Source: a bacterium (GTDB lineage Bacteria > Zhuqueibacterota > QNDG01 > DSAB01). From it: 64,000 bases of DNA. The DNA is taken from the NCBI GenBank assembly GCA_016931965.1, contig JAFGDT010000098.1:1-64000 (forward strand), read 5' to 3'. Position numbers and translations under genes: made by a program. The notes beneath the pieces are model-generated. The model worked only from the letters and a program-made list of their open reading frames with translations. It was not told the origin of the DNA and made no database searches. The first letter of the stretch is position 1; each line of letters starts with the position of its first letter. Shown here piece by piece: positions 54,989 to 63,345 of the stretch.

Positions 54989-55693
54989 TTAACGAGAACG
55001 ATAAAAACGATACCGTTTTCCCTTCGTTTCGAGATTCAACTTTTTAAGGAGCGAATACATTCGAAACCAACCAATCTGAACCAAACCATATTTTTTCGTT
55101 CTTAATTGTTCACAAATCCCCTTGGTCCCCCAAAATGGATTCTCGATAACAATCATTTTGATTTTTTCCATTAATGGCAAATCTTTTAATGGAATCGTTG
55201 GATTTGATGAATGGGTGTTTGTCCTCTTCTGCGCGTATTTGAGAGCAGTGACAGCTTGGATATTTGAAAAATCTGAAGGTTCTTTTTTAATTGGTTGTCT
55301 TAATTCAAAATCTATATTTGAGATATCAATTCCACGGATAATGTCAAACTCGTCTATAGCCTCTTCTATCGAATCGTAATAGTTGAGAATTTTATTAAAT
55401 TCCAACATTTCAAATACTTCAAAGACTTCATAACTCATTTGAACGATCTTTAAATCCCCTCCCCGATCCTTGATATTTTTTATCTCACTCACAAAAACAC
55501 CCCACCCTGCACTACTGATATAGGTAACCCCTCCGAGATCTGCAATAATGAGGTATTTTTTTTCCTTTATTAGTTTCTCAATAACTCTTGCCAATTCCTG
55601 GCAAGTTGTTGTATCCACATATCCTAAAATCGTTATCAAAGCAATATCAAATCGTGCACCGACATCATTGACTGAGATCTTAATTCCCTGCAT
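54989..55693 (-). CDS. STAS-domain protein fused to a transposase-type helix-turn-helix
   Basis: 234-residue cytoplasmic protein. Residues about 5-110 are a STAS domain of the anti-sigma-factor-antagonist type: IADLGGVTYISSAGWGVFVSEI contains the conserved Ser pair region where SpoIIAA-like proteins are phosphorylated. A linker (about 115-165) follows. Residues about 170-234 (LPLMEKIKMIVIENPFWGTKGICEQLRTKKYGLV) resemble the helix-turn-helix found before the integrase core of IS3-family transposases, but no integrase core follows and the gene ends YRFYRSR. So it looks like a phospho-switch joined to a DNA-binding domain of transposon origin. No anti-sigma kinase lies nearby. Position before the wza operon suggests it may control it; this is inference. 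Confidence 0.8.
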   Translation of the reverse strand: MQGIKISVNDVGARFDIALITILGYVDTTTCQELARVIEKLIKEKKYLIIADLGGVTYISSAGWGVFVSEIKNIKDRGGDLKIVQMSYEVFEVFEMLEFNKILNYYDSIEEAIDEFDIIRGIDISNIDFELRQPIKKEPSDFSNIQAVTALKYAQKRTNTHSSNPTIPLKDLPLMEKIKMIVIENPFWGTKGICEQLRTKKYGLVQIGWFRMYSLLKKLNLETKGKRYRFYRSR

Positions 55694-55751
55694 GAATATC
55701 CTTTATTGATCAAAAATAAACAACCTATGATTAAAAGAAATTGATTACAAT

Positions 55752-57239
55752 TTATTTTTTCCTTGAAATGCATTTACTGTATAATTGAATATACTTCTTT
55801 GATGAAATATTCCATGAAAAATCTTCTCGCATACCGTTTTTCATAATTTTAAACCATAGCTTTTTATTTGAATAGGTGGCTACAGCTCGTTTAACGGCTC
55901 TTAAAACATCACTGCCATTGAAACGGTTAAAAACAAAACCTGTTCCCTTCCCAGTTTCTGGATGAAACGTCTTTATTGAATTGTATTCCTCTCCCTTTGA
56001 ATATACAATAGGGACACTACCATATTTTAGACAAGACAATTGATCTAATCCATGTGTATCATATTTTGAAGGAACAAGAACAATATCTGCCCCTGCTTTA
56101 ATAAGATGGGCTGTTGAAAGATCATAAACCAGATCAATTCCCAATCGATCACTATATTTTTTCTTGACCTGCTTAAAAAACTGATAATAGGCTTTAATCT
56201 CTTGTCCGATAAGAATTAAAACAATATTCATCTCCATCAACTTGCCAATGATCTTTTTCATGAGTGCCAAGCCTTCATCATCTATTATATTGGAGATAAT
56301 AGCGAGTACAGCCGTCTCCTCAGAATAAGGAATATGATATTTTTCTAAAAGAGCACGTTTATTCTGTTGTTTACTGCCAATGTCTTTAATACCATACTTA
56401 AAGGGTATCAAATTATCGACTTCAGGATTCCAAACACTATAATCGATTCCACTTGAAATACTGTAATATTTTTCACGACGGGAATTGAGTACTTCCTCCA
56501 TGTTATACTTGTTATTTTTGTTCGGCTGATGCGGTGTGCTATACTTGTTGCTCACGATATTAACTGCATCGGCATAAACAATTCCCGCTTTTAAAAAACT
56601 GCAGTGCCCATGAAATTCAATACCACTTCCTGGAAAAACAAAATTTCCATTGACACCCATATACGACAGACAATTTGGATGAAAGTTCCCCTGAGAATTA
56701 AAATTATGGACGGTAAAAAGTGAGGAAGTATGATGAAAAAAGGGATTGTCCTTATTCATTGTTTTGAGAAAAAAGGGTATCAAACCGGACTGCCAATCAT
56801 TACAGTGAATGACATCAGGTTGCCATTGCAGTTTCGTCAACGTTTCCAAAACACCCTTGGAAAAAAGAATAAATCGACGGTCATTATCTTGATAATCTTT
56901 CCCGTTTTTATTATCCACATAGAGGCCATCCCTAAAAAAAAATGGTTTATAATCAATAAAATATATTTGCACTTTCGAATTTGGAAGAAAAGCCGATTTT
57001 ACATTGATGCGGACGGTCTCATCTCCCAGAGGGACATCAATATCTTGAAGTCGAATCACATCGCGAAGAACATACTTGCGCTCATTCACAATTCGATATT
57101 GTGGTGTAATGACGCGCACATCATGTCCCAAATCCTTTAAGGCTTTTGGAAGCGCTCCTCCCACATTTCCCAGCTCGCCCGTATTGGTAAATGGAGCGAC
57201 CTCTGAAAAGACCATTAATATTTTGAGCATACTCTTCAT
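55752..57239 (-). CDS. GT5 glycogen/starch synthase-like protein with altered donor site
   Basis: 495-residue protein that aligns along its whole length with GlgA: KILMVFSEVAPF, GGALPKALKDLGHDVRV, DVIHCNDWQSGLIP, TVHNFNSQGNF, SSGIDYSVWNPEVD, LVPSKYDTHGLDQLSCLKYGSVP and EDFSW. Yet residues known in GlgA to bind ADP-glucose or catalyse are changed: the KTGGL loop reads NTGEL (Asn19, Glu22), the SRLTxQKG region reads SNIIDDEG (Arg to Asn, Lys to Glu), the FEPCGL Glu is Asp with Cys to His, and the later TGGL is SKGEE. This makes classical glycogen synthesis unlikely. It may be a pseudoenzyme or use another donor. GAGGGG upstream supports the first ATG. Next gene: STAS-HTH. Confidence 0.85.
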   Translation of the reverse strand: MKSMLKILMVFSEVAPFTNTGELGNVGGALPKALKDLGHDVRVITPQYRIVNERKYVLRDVIRLQDIDVPLGDETVRINVKSAFLPNSKVQIYFIDYKPFFFRDGLYVDNKNGKDYQDNDRRFILFSKGVLETLTKLQWQPDVIHCNDWQSGLIPFFLKTMNKDNPFFHHTSSLFTVHNFNSQGNFHPNCLSYMGVNGNFVFPGSGIEFHGHCSFLKAGIVYADAVNIVSNKYSTPHQPNKNNKYNMEEVLNSRREKYYSISSGIDYSVWNPEVDNLIPFKYGIKDIGSKQQNKRALLEKYHIPYSEETAVLAIISNIIDDEGLALMKKIIGKLMEMNIVLILIGQEIKAYYQFFKQVKKKYSDRLGIDLVYDLSTAHLIKAGADIVLVPSKYDTHGLDQLSCLKYGSVPIVYSKGEEYNSIKTFHPETGKGTGFVFNRFNGSDVLRAVKRAVATYSNKKLWFKIMKNGMREDFSWNISSKKYIQLYSKCISRKK

Positions 57240-57303
57240 AAATTCCCCTCAAATGACCCTATCGATATACTGTAAAATAAAGAAGGCGCCACCCACCCCA
57301 ATC

Positions 57304-58122
57304 TCACTGCAGTTCCGATATATACCGGTTGGCCTGACTAACATATTCACTTGTGGGATAATTATCAATTAGCTTCTGAAACTCTCTTATTGCTCTTTCA
57401 TTATCGTTTAAGCGGGCATAACAGAGTCCCAACTTTAACTGAGCATCAGCATCTTTATTCGAATTGGAAAAAGAAAACACTTTTTCAAAAGAAACAATGG
57501 CCTGTTGATATTGTCCCAAACCGTAATAGCATTCCCCAATCCAATATTGACAGTTATCCGAAAGGGTATGCCTGCTGTTTACGGTTAAAAGATCTTCAAA
57601 TTGCTGAATGGCTTCTCTGTAATTACGAGAATTATATTCTTTAAGAGCAATATTATAGCGATCGGTAAACGTCGTTGCTTGTAATACGGGCTCTACACTT
57701 TCTCGAGATTGGGTTGTGCTTTGTGTAGTCCCTTGTTGTCCTGAAGAAGACACACTTTCTCTTTGAGCTGTCGTTCCTGCGAGACTTGACTCTTGCGCTT
57801 GAAGCACTTCTTGTTCACTTTCCAATTGCTGAATCTTCGATTCAATACTGGATCTATCTGTTGCTGTTTGTTGATTGGTGGCTGGTTTGGTTTCTTCTGT
57901 GACTCCCAATAATCTCAAAACGTCATCTTCTGCGATCGTTTCTTCCTCTGTGGTTCTTGCCTTTGTATCTGTCAATCCAAGGAGCTCATCAATATCTGCT
58001 ACACTTTCTACTTCTGTTTCCTGCTGTGTTGTACTTCCCGTTGTAGCACATCCGATAAACCATATTAGACTGCATGTAATAAAGCTCATAAAAAATAAAC
58101 GCATATATTTCATTGTATCCAT
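57304..58122 (-). CDS. TPR-repeat lipoprotein (YbgF/CpoB-like)
   Basis: Predicted outer- or inner-membrane lipoprotein of 272 residues. I start at the ATG giving MDTMKYMRLF, because the six codons before it (ATGAGAGGAGAAGGG) are themselves the ribosome-binding site. Signal peptide with a lipobox-like WFIGC at Cys25. Residues about 30-155 are low-complexity, acidic then Gln/Ser/Thr-rich. Residues about 160-272 hold three TPR units (RDYREAIQQFEDLL-like, GQYQQAIVSFEKVFS, NDNERAIREFQKLI), as in CpoB/YbgF, which coordinates peptidoglycan synthesis with outer-membrane constriction in other bacteria. Neighbouring lgt would lipidate it. Confidence 0.83.
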   Translation of the reverse strand: MDTMKYMRLFFMSFITCSLIWFIGCATTGSTTQQETEVESVADIDELLGLTDTKARTTEEETIAEDDVLRLLGVTEETKPATNQQTATDRSSIESKIQQLESEQEVLQAQESSLAGTTAQRESVSSSGQQGTTQSTTQSRESVEPVLQATTFTDRYNIALKEYNSRNYREAIQQFEDLLTVNSRHTLSDNCQYWIGECYYGLGQYQQAIVSFEKVFSFSNSNKDADAQLKLGLCYARLNDNERAIREFQKLIDNYPTSEYVSQANRYISELQ

Positions 58123-58130
58123 GGCCCCTT

Positions 58131-58135
58131 CTCCT
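58131..58135 (-). promoter_or_regulatory. ribosome-binding site deciding the TPR lipoprotein start
   Basis: AGGAG eight bases before the ATG at 58122; it lies inside the first codons of the longer ORF-track reading, so that reading is rejected. Confidence 0.7.
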
Positions 58136-58191
58136 CTCATTCTTAAATCTGAAGATTTGATCCTTTAATGTATTGAAAATAATTGAAAAAA

Positions 58192-59007
58192 TCAAGATTT
58201 TTTCAAACCTAATGATCTATCTTTTTTCAATTTGATAAATAAAATAAGCCCAATCAAAAACATGAAAAAAGAAATCAACTGATTGAACGTTAATGTTAAT
58301 CCTATAAAGCGAAATGTAACCGAAGCTTCATAATAACGAACAAAATCGACTGCAAAACGGAATATCCCATAAAGTATAAAAAATAGGGAAGATAAAAGGC
58401 CATCTACACGGGGTTTTCTATCAAACAAGAGAAGAGCGCATAAAATAATCAAACCGTAAAGTGAAGAATATAACTGGGTAGGATGAATGGGTTGAGAAGG
58501 AAAAGTCACTCCTGCCGGACTTCTTAAGGGAAAAACAACAGCCCAAGGTAAATCACATGTTTTGCCATAACAACATCCGGCCAAAAAACAACCAATGCGG
58601 GTTAAGAAAATGCCAAGAGCAAACGAAGGTGCAAAGACATCAAAAAGTCGTAAAACCGGAATTTTTTTTCTTCGACAATATAGAAAAATAGCCAAAAGAG
58701 CCAGGACAACACCACCCAACATCGATGTTCCCCCAATGCCAATCTCTCCCGAGCTCTGGATAGGATTAAATGTATCGGTCCAATGTCCCCGAAATTCATC
58801 CACATGTGTCACAACATAAAGTAATCGAGACCCAACAATGGCACAAATAACCACGATGATAGACACATCCATCACATGGTTACGCTCAAGATTTCGTTTC
58901 TTAACCCGATATATGGACCAATAGATCCCTATCAAAAAGGAAAGGGCCAACATAAGACCATAGGAGTGAATCTGAAATCTGCCAAAACTGATCAATGTGG
59001 GATACAT
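58192..59007 (-). CDS. lgt: prolipoprotein diacylglyceryl transferase
   Basis: Inner-membrane enzyme that transfers diacylglycerol from phosphatidylglycerol to the lipobox Cys of prolipoproteins. 271 residues with seven predicted helices. Family motifs: FQIHSYGLMLALSFL, and RIGCFLAGCCYGKTCDLPWAVVFP followed by HPTQLYSSL; the invariant Arg and the GCFLAGCC signature region are present. I start at the second ATG (MYPTLISFG) because AGGGAGGAA lies ten bases before it and only one or two bases before the first ATG. Between rodA and the TPR lipoprotein gene. Confidence 0.93.
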   Translation of the reverse strand: MYPTLISFGRFQIHSYGLMLALSFLIGIYWSIYRVKKRNLERNHVMDVSIIVVICAIVGSRLLYVVTHVDEFRGHWTDTFNPIQSSGEIGIGGTSMLGGVVLALLAIFLYCRRKKIPVLRLFDVFAPSFALGIFLTRIGCFLAGCCYGKTCDLPWAVVFPLRSPAGVTFPSQPIHPTQLYSSLYGLIILCALLLFDRKPRVDGLLSSLFFILYGIFRFAVDFVRYYEASVTFRFIGLTLTFNQLISFFMFLIGLILFIKLKKDRSLGLKKS

Positions 59008-59016
59008 AATTATCAT

Positions 59017-59025
59017 TCCTCCCTA
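59017..59025 (-). promoter_or_regulatory. ribosome-binding site deciding the lgt start
   Basis: AGGGAGGAA on the minus strand. Its spacing fits the ATG at 59007 and is too short for the ATG at 59016. Confidence 0.7.
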
Positions 59026-59033
59026 TAATGAGA

Positions 59034-60266
59034 TTAATACTTATACCGCTGACTGGATACATTCATGGCCAAACCCATGAGGATTAAAGTCATGAAAAGT
59101 GAAGATCCTCCATAACTTAGAAAAGGAAGAGGCAATCCTGTGATGGGCACAAGCCCAACCGTCATACCAATATTCACAAAAAATTGAAAAGCAAGAATAG
59201 AAACAGATCCAGTGACCACCAAACCAGCGAAATCATTTCGTGCTGTTCTTGCTATGTGGAGCAGATGATAAAAGAGAAATAAAAACAATGTCAAAGCCAC
59301 CATAACACCAAGAAATCCAAACTCTTCCCCAAAAACAGAAAAAATAAAATCTGTATGTTGCTCCGGCAAAAAGCGAAGTTGAGTTTGCGACCCTTGCATA
59401 AAACCTTTACCCAAAATATTTCCCGAACCGATGGCCACTCTGGATTGAATGGCTTGATATGCCGCTCCGTGAGGATCCGTCTTTATCCCTAAAAAAATGA
59501 GAATACGTTGCTGTTGATACGGCTCAAACGTTGACCACACAACAGGTGCCAGTAAACCTAAAAAAAGACTGATACCTGTGATACATAACCTTTTCCACCA
59601 TCGAATTTTTTTAATAAAGAATCCTGCCCATAATATAACCAAAAAACCAATAAAACTGAAAAGATGAAAACCCGATACCAAAGCAAAAAAAGGAACAAAC
59701 AGATAAAATATGATTTTCCATGTAATACCTGCCCATACGACCATAAAAACAAAAATGGCAAAAAATACAGATGCGGTACCTACGTCAGGTTGTTTTAAAA
59801 TCAAAAGAACAGGCAAAATGATCAAACTCAAAGCAATGAGAAACTGTCTCCAATTTAAATGACCCTCCTTTTTTTGAGATAAATAATGTGCAAGTGCAAG
59901 CACTGTGGCCACTTTTGACAATTCAGAGGGCTGAAATTGGAAACTTCCAAAGGAAATCCAGCGATGAACCTGTCCGGACGAAGCAAACAGAACAACCAAC
60001 AAAAGAACAAGAGAGAATAGGTACCCTATATATGCACCCCGAAAGAACAACTGAAACGGTATGAATAAAATAATAATAAATAGAATAAATCCCAAACAAA
60101 ACCATACAATTTGTTTCTCGAAATCCGTAGACAGAGAAACTGTTTCTCTACCTGCCATAATGCTGTAGAGACAGAGAAATCCGATAAAAAGAAGAGACAA
60201 CATCTCTAATAAGAGAACGTAATCCAACGATAAATTTTTTAACCGACTGATATACTGTCTCTTCAT
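59034..60266 (-). CDS. rodA: RodA, SEDS peptidoglycan glycosyltransferase
   Basis: Ten-helix SEDS-family glycan polymerase of 410 residues that builds side-wall peptidoglycan from lipid II together with PBP2. Motifs: VHRWISFGSFQFQPSELSKV, LKQPDVGTASVFF (containing the catalytic-type Asp of SEDS proteins), LPEQHTDFIFSVFGEEFG and GLPLPFLSYGGSSL. It overlaps mrdA by four bases (ATGA). Belongs to the elongasome with MreBCD. Confidence 0.94.
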   Translation of the reverse strand: MKRQYISRLKNLSLDYVLLLEMLSLLFIGFLCLYSIMAGRETVSLSTDFEKQIVWFCLGFILFIIILFIPFQLFFRGAYIGYLFSLVLLLVVLFASSGQVHRWISFGSFQFQPSELSKVATVLALAHYLSQKKEGHLNWRQFLIALSLIILPVLLILKQPDVGTASVFFAIFVFMVVWAGITWKIIFYLFVPFFALVSGFHLFSFIGFLVILWAGFFIKKIRWWKRLCITGISLFLGLLAPVVWSTFEPYQQQRILIFLGIKTDPHGAAYQAIQSRVAIGSGNILGKGFMQGSQTQLRFLPEQHTDFIFSVFGEEFGFLGVMVALTLFLFLFYHLLHIARTARNDFAGLVVTGSVSILAFQFFVNIGMTVGLVPITGLPLPFLSYGGSSLFMTLILMGLAMNVSSQRYKY

Positions 60267-62035
60267 AGAATAACCGATTTTCTAAAGAACCGTCGAATGA
60301 TTTCACCCGCAATCGGAGCAGCCACTCCTCCCCCGCTTCCTCCATTCTCAACAACCAATGCAATCACAATTGCCGGATTATCCAGTGGTGCAAACCCGAT
60401 GAACCAGGCATGATCTTCACCGTGGGGATTCTGTGCTGTTCCTGTTTTACCGCAGATTTCGATATCCGAAGACCATGCAGCCCTTCCCGTTCCTCCTAAC
60501 TGATTAACCACCTGCCACATACCTTCTTTTAACTGTTGAAACACCGGTTTGGAGATTCCATTGACATGATTCATTTGAATGGGCTCTTTATTCCAATTCC
60601 CGGACCGATCCTGAATTGCCTGAACAACATGAGGTGTCGGATATTTTCCCTCCATACCGATAATCGTCGCCAAAATCGCCATCTGCATCGGTGTTACGAG
60701 CAAATCACCTTGACCGATCGATAGATTGACAACCATTCCCTTCCCCCACAATCCCCGACCATACTTTTCATCCAAATAGTTCCGATTCGGTAAAAGCCCT
60801 TCGTTCTCGCCGTCTAAATCGATCTGCGTTATTCTTCCAAATCCCAAATAACTGCTCAATCGCACCCATCGATCTACACCTACCTGCAATCCCAGTTGAT
60901 AAAAAAAAACGTTACACGACTCTCGGATAGCATCGAGAATATTTATCGATCCATGACCTTCGGGTCGCCAGCAGGGAAACATACGCGTTCCAAGCCAAAA
61001 TGTACCTCCACAAAATAATTCCTTTTGGGTATCGATTAGACCTGCTTCAAGTGCCGATGCAGCCGTAACCAGTTTATAGGTTGAACCGGGTGGAAGCTGA
61101 GCTTGTATCGTTCGGTTCAGAAGAGGTTTATCAGGATCGCTGCTCAGATTATCCCACGCTTTTTTTGATAATCCCCGGGCAAAGGGTTCCAGACTATAAT
61201 CCGGCTTGCTGACCATTGTGAGGATTTCACCATTTTGAGGATCGAGTACAATAATCGCACCTTTCTGATCATTTAGGAGATCTTCCGCCAATCTTTGAAG
61301 ATCCATATCCAAACCCAGTCTGATATTGGTTCCCGAAATGGGTTGGATATCTCTTTTCCCATTAAAATTTCCAACTTCTCTGCCATGAACATCTACTTCA
61401 TGGTATTGATATCCCCTCTCCCCCCGAAGAATCGAATCATACCACTTCTCCACACCCGTCTTCCCGATCATATCACCCATTTTATAACCATTCCCATTCA
61501 GCACATTCAATTCTGATTCATTGATTTCACTCAAATACCCAATGAGATGACTGGCTCGAATATCCGTTGGATAGGTTCTTACCGGTTCGTGTTGATAAAA
61601 AACACCGGGCAAATCAAGCCTGGATTCCTCTATTTTAGACAGTGTTTCAAAATCCACGTCCCGCATAATACGAAGCGGTGTGAATAAGCCCGTTCCGGCT
61701 TGCAAAATGCGTTCCTTTATGTCTTGATCTGATAAACCCGTGATAGAGGAAATGCGTTCCACCATCTCTGGATGTTTATTCAACTCATAAGGAATGACGA
61801 AAAGAGAATAACTGGGACGATTATCCACAAGAATCCGATTGTATCGGTCAAAAATGAGCCCCCGATTGGCCGCAACCGATACCTGCCGCACACGATTACG
61901 ATCCGACCAAGCCTCATAGATCGAACCACTCAGCACCTGTAACTGGAAAAAGCGCACGGACAGGATAATAAACAAGAAAATGATAATTCCCTTCAGGATG
62001 CGTTCCCGATTATGTCGATAAATATAGAAAGACAC
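60263..62035 (-). CDS. mrdA: penicillin-binding protein 2 (peptidoglycan transpeptidase)
   Basis: Class B PBP of 590 residues. N-terminal signal anchor (GIIIFLFIILSVRFFQLQVL), dimerisation domain with RGLIFDRYNRILVDNRPSYSL, and the transpeptidase domain with the active-site SxxK in PPGSTYKLVTAAS, SxN in RESCNVFFYQLG, and KTG in CGKTGTAQNPHGEDHAWFIGF. The start is GTG, sharing one base with the mreD stop, with AAGGATC upstream. Partner of RodA. Confidence 0.94.
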   Translation of the reverse strand: MSFYIYRHNRERILKGIIIFLFIILSVRFFQLQVLSGSIYEAWSDRNRVRQVSVAANRGLIFDRYNRILVDNRPSYSLFVIPYELNKHPEMVERISSITGLSDQDIKERILQAGTGLFTPLRIMRDVDFETLSKIEESRLDLPGVFYQHEPVRTYPTDIRASHLIGYLSEINESELNVLNGNGYKMGDMIGKTGVEKWYDSILRGERGYQYHEVDVHGREVGNFNGKRDIQPISGTNIRLGLDMDLQRLAEDLLNDQKGAIIVLDPQNGEILTMVSKPDYSLEPFARGLSKKAWDNLSSDPDKPLLNRTIQAQLPPGSTYKLVTAASALEAGLIDTQKELFCGGTFWLGTRMFPCWRPEGHGSINILDAIRESCNVFFYQLGLQVGVDRWVRLSSYLGFGRITQIDLDGENEGLLPNRNYLDEKYGRGLWGKGMVVNLSIGQGDLLVTPMQMAILATIIGMEGKYPTPHVVQAIQDRSGNWNKEPIQMNHVNGISKPVFQQLKEGMWQVVNQLGGTGRAAWSSDIEICGKTGTAQNPHGEDHAWFIGFAPLDNPAIVIALVVENGGSGGGVAAPIAGEIIRRFFRKSVIL

Positions 62036-62550
62036 TATGAAGATCCTTTGTTATACTTCTTTTTCAAAAAACCGGTGATACTTCTAATCAAAATACTACA
62101 AAAAACGGTGTAGAAAACCGAAGGTATTCCATATCGTAAAGCCAATTTGAAAAAACTGCCAGCCGCATTTTGACTCACGACAACCAGATAAATGATCTGA
62201 TGGACCAGTGATGCGATGAAGATGTTAATCCCGAAAATGACCATATTTTGATGATAATGGCTCCATGGAAACGAACAGGATAGATAACAAGCTATGGATC
62301 GTGATAAAGCAAAAACACCCAGCAAACCACCCTCCATTAGATCTTGTGATAAGCCACCTACAAACCCTAATAGGACACCCTGATAACGGCTTTTTTGTAT
62401 GCACCAGGAAACCATGAAAATGAGTACCAAATCAGGGGCAATTTCCTTCACCTGAATAAGTGTCACAAAACTGGACTGAACGATAATAAGCACAACAACA
62501 ATGAATAATGCTTTATAAAAATCCACAAAATCCCTACTGTTCATGCTCAT
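62035..62550 (-). CDS. mreD: rod shape-determining protein MreD
   Basis: 171-residue membrane protein with about five helices. IAPDLVLIFMVSWCIQKSRYQGVLLGFVGG and the short DLMEGGLLGVFALSRSIACYL region are typical of MreD. It overlaps the end of mreC by 17 bases and shares one base with mrdA. Poorly conserved family, so context carries much of the call. Confidence 0.88.
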   Translation of the reverse strand: MSMNSRDFVDFYKALFIVVVLIIVQSSFVTLIQVKEIAPDLVLIFMVSWCIQKSRYQGVLLGFVGGLSQDLMEGGLLGVFALSRSIACYLSCSFPWSHYHQNMVIFGINIFIASLVHQIIYLVVVSQNAAGSFFKLALRYGIPSVFYTVFCSILIRSITGFLKKKYNKGSS

Positions 62551-63343
62551 CGGAAACTGTTTCTTTTAATACCAAAACCTCTTCAAGCGTATTGAAATCG
62601 ACTTCAAGCTGAAGCCTGACCTCTTGAAAAAGATCTTCTTCCTCGTGTGATACCCAATAGATTCTTCCAATCGGCAATCCCTGCGGATAAATCTGACTGT
62701 ATCCAGAAGTTACAACCAAATCTCCTGTCTGCACATCGGCTCTTTGGTGAACGCCCTCTAAAACACAAACGTTGCTATAGAGCCAGCGCACAATACCCAG
62801 GACGCGACTTCTCTGCACCCTTCCACTGATTCTGAAATTGGGATCGGTTACAATTTGACCGATTGATGTGGTCCTACTTACAGAAATCACTTTTCCAACA
62901 ATCCCTTTATCGGTCATCAATACCATATTGTCTTGGCATCCATTTTCAAAACCCACGTTCAGATAGACCGATCCGGGTATCCCCGTTGATCCCATACCAA
63001 CAACCCTGGCCGGAATAAAAAGGTATTGATTTCTTTCCTGAAAATCCAGGAGCCTTCTCAAACGGCTGTTTTCACCTATCATATCTTGAACCTGGAACTG
63101 TTGCATGGCTATTTTACCCAATTCCACCATCAGACGTTCATTTTCTTTTCGGATGATCAATGATCGGGGTAGCCAGGAGATGCCGTCATGAATTCGACCC
63201 ACCCATCCGGTTACCCGGATTTTTATCGATTGGATGGGAGATGTCTGATCGATTGCCATCAGAAAAATGGAAAAAACAATCGCTGCAATCAAAAGGCAGC
63301 GATCTTTATACTTTTTCCATTTTCGGGTCAGTTTAACCGACAT
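62534..63343 (-). CDS. mreC: rod shape-determining protein MreC
   Basis: 269-residue inner-membrane protein with a cytoplasmic N-terminus, one helix (CLLIAAIVFSIFLMAIDQ), a short coiled coil (IRKENERLMVELGKIAMQQ) and the periplasmic beta-barrel domain (FIPARVVGMGSTGIPGSVYLNVG, GIVGKVISVSRTTSIGQIV, VVTSGYSQIYPQGLPIGRI). Bridges MreB to PBP2/RodA. Two bases after mreB. Confidence 0.92.
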   Translation of the reverse strand: MSVKLTRKWKKYKDRCLLIAAIVFSIFLMAIDQTSPIQSIKIRVTGWVGRIHDGISWLPRSLIIRKENERLMVELGKIAMQQFQVQDMIGENSRLRRLLDFQERNQYLFIPARVVGMGSTGIPGSVYLNVGFENGCQDNMVLMTDKGIVGKVISVSRTTSIGQIVTDPNFRISGRVQRSRVLGIVRWLYSNVCVLEGVHQRADVQTGDLVVTSGYSQIYPQGLPIGRIYWVSHEEEDLFQEVRLQLEVDFNTLEEVLVLKETVSDEHEQ

Positions 63344-63345
63344 GG

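Noticed and set aside
54989-55693. Remnant insertion sequence
   Set aside because: The transposase-like HTH has no integrase core, inverted repeats or target duplication nearby, and is in frame with a complete STAS domain, so a fused gene is the better reading.
56730-57140. 136-residue plus-strand ORF
   Set aside because: Antisense to the GT5-like gene with no family signature or ribosome site.
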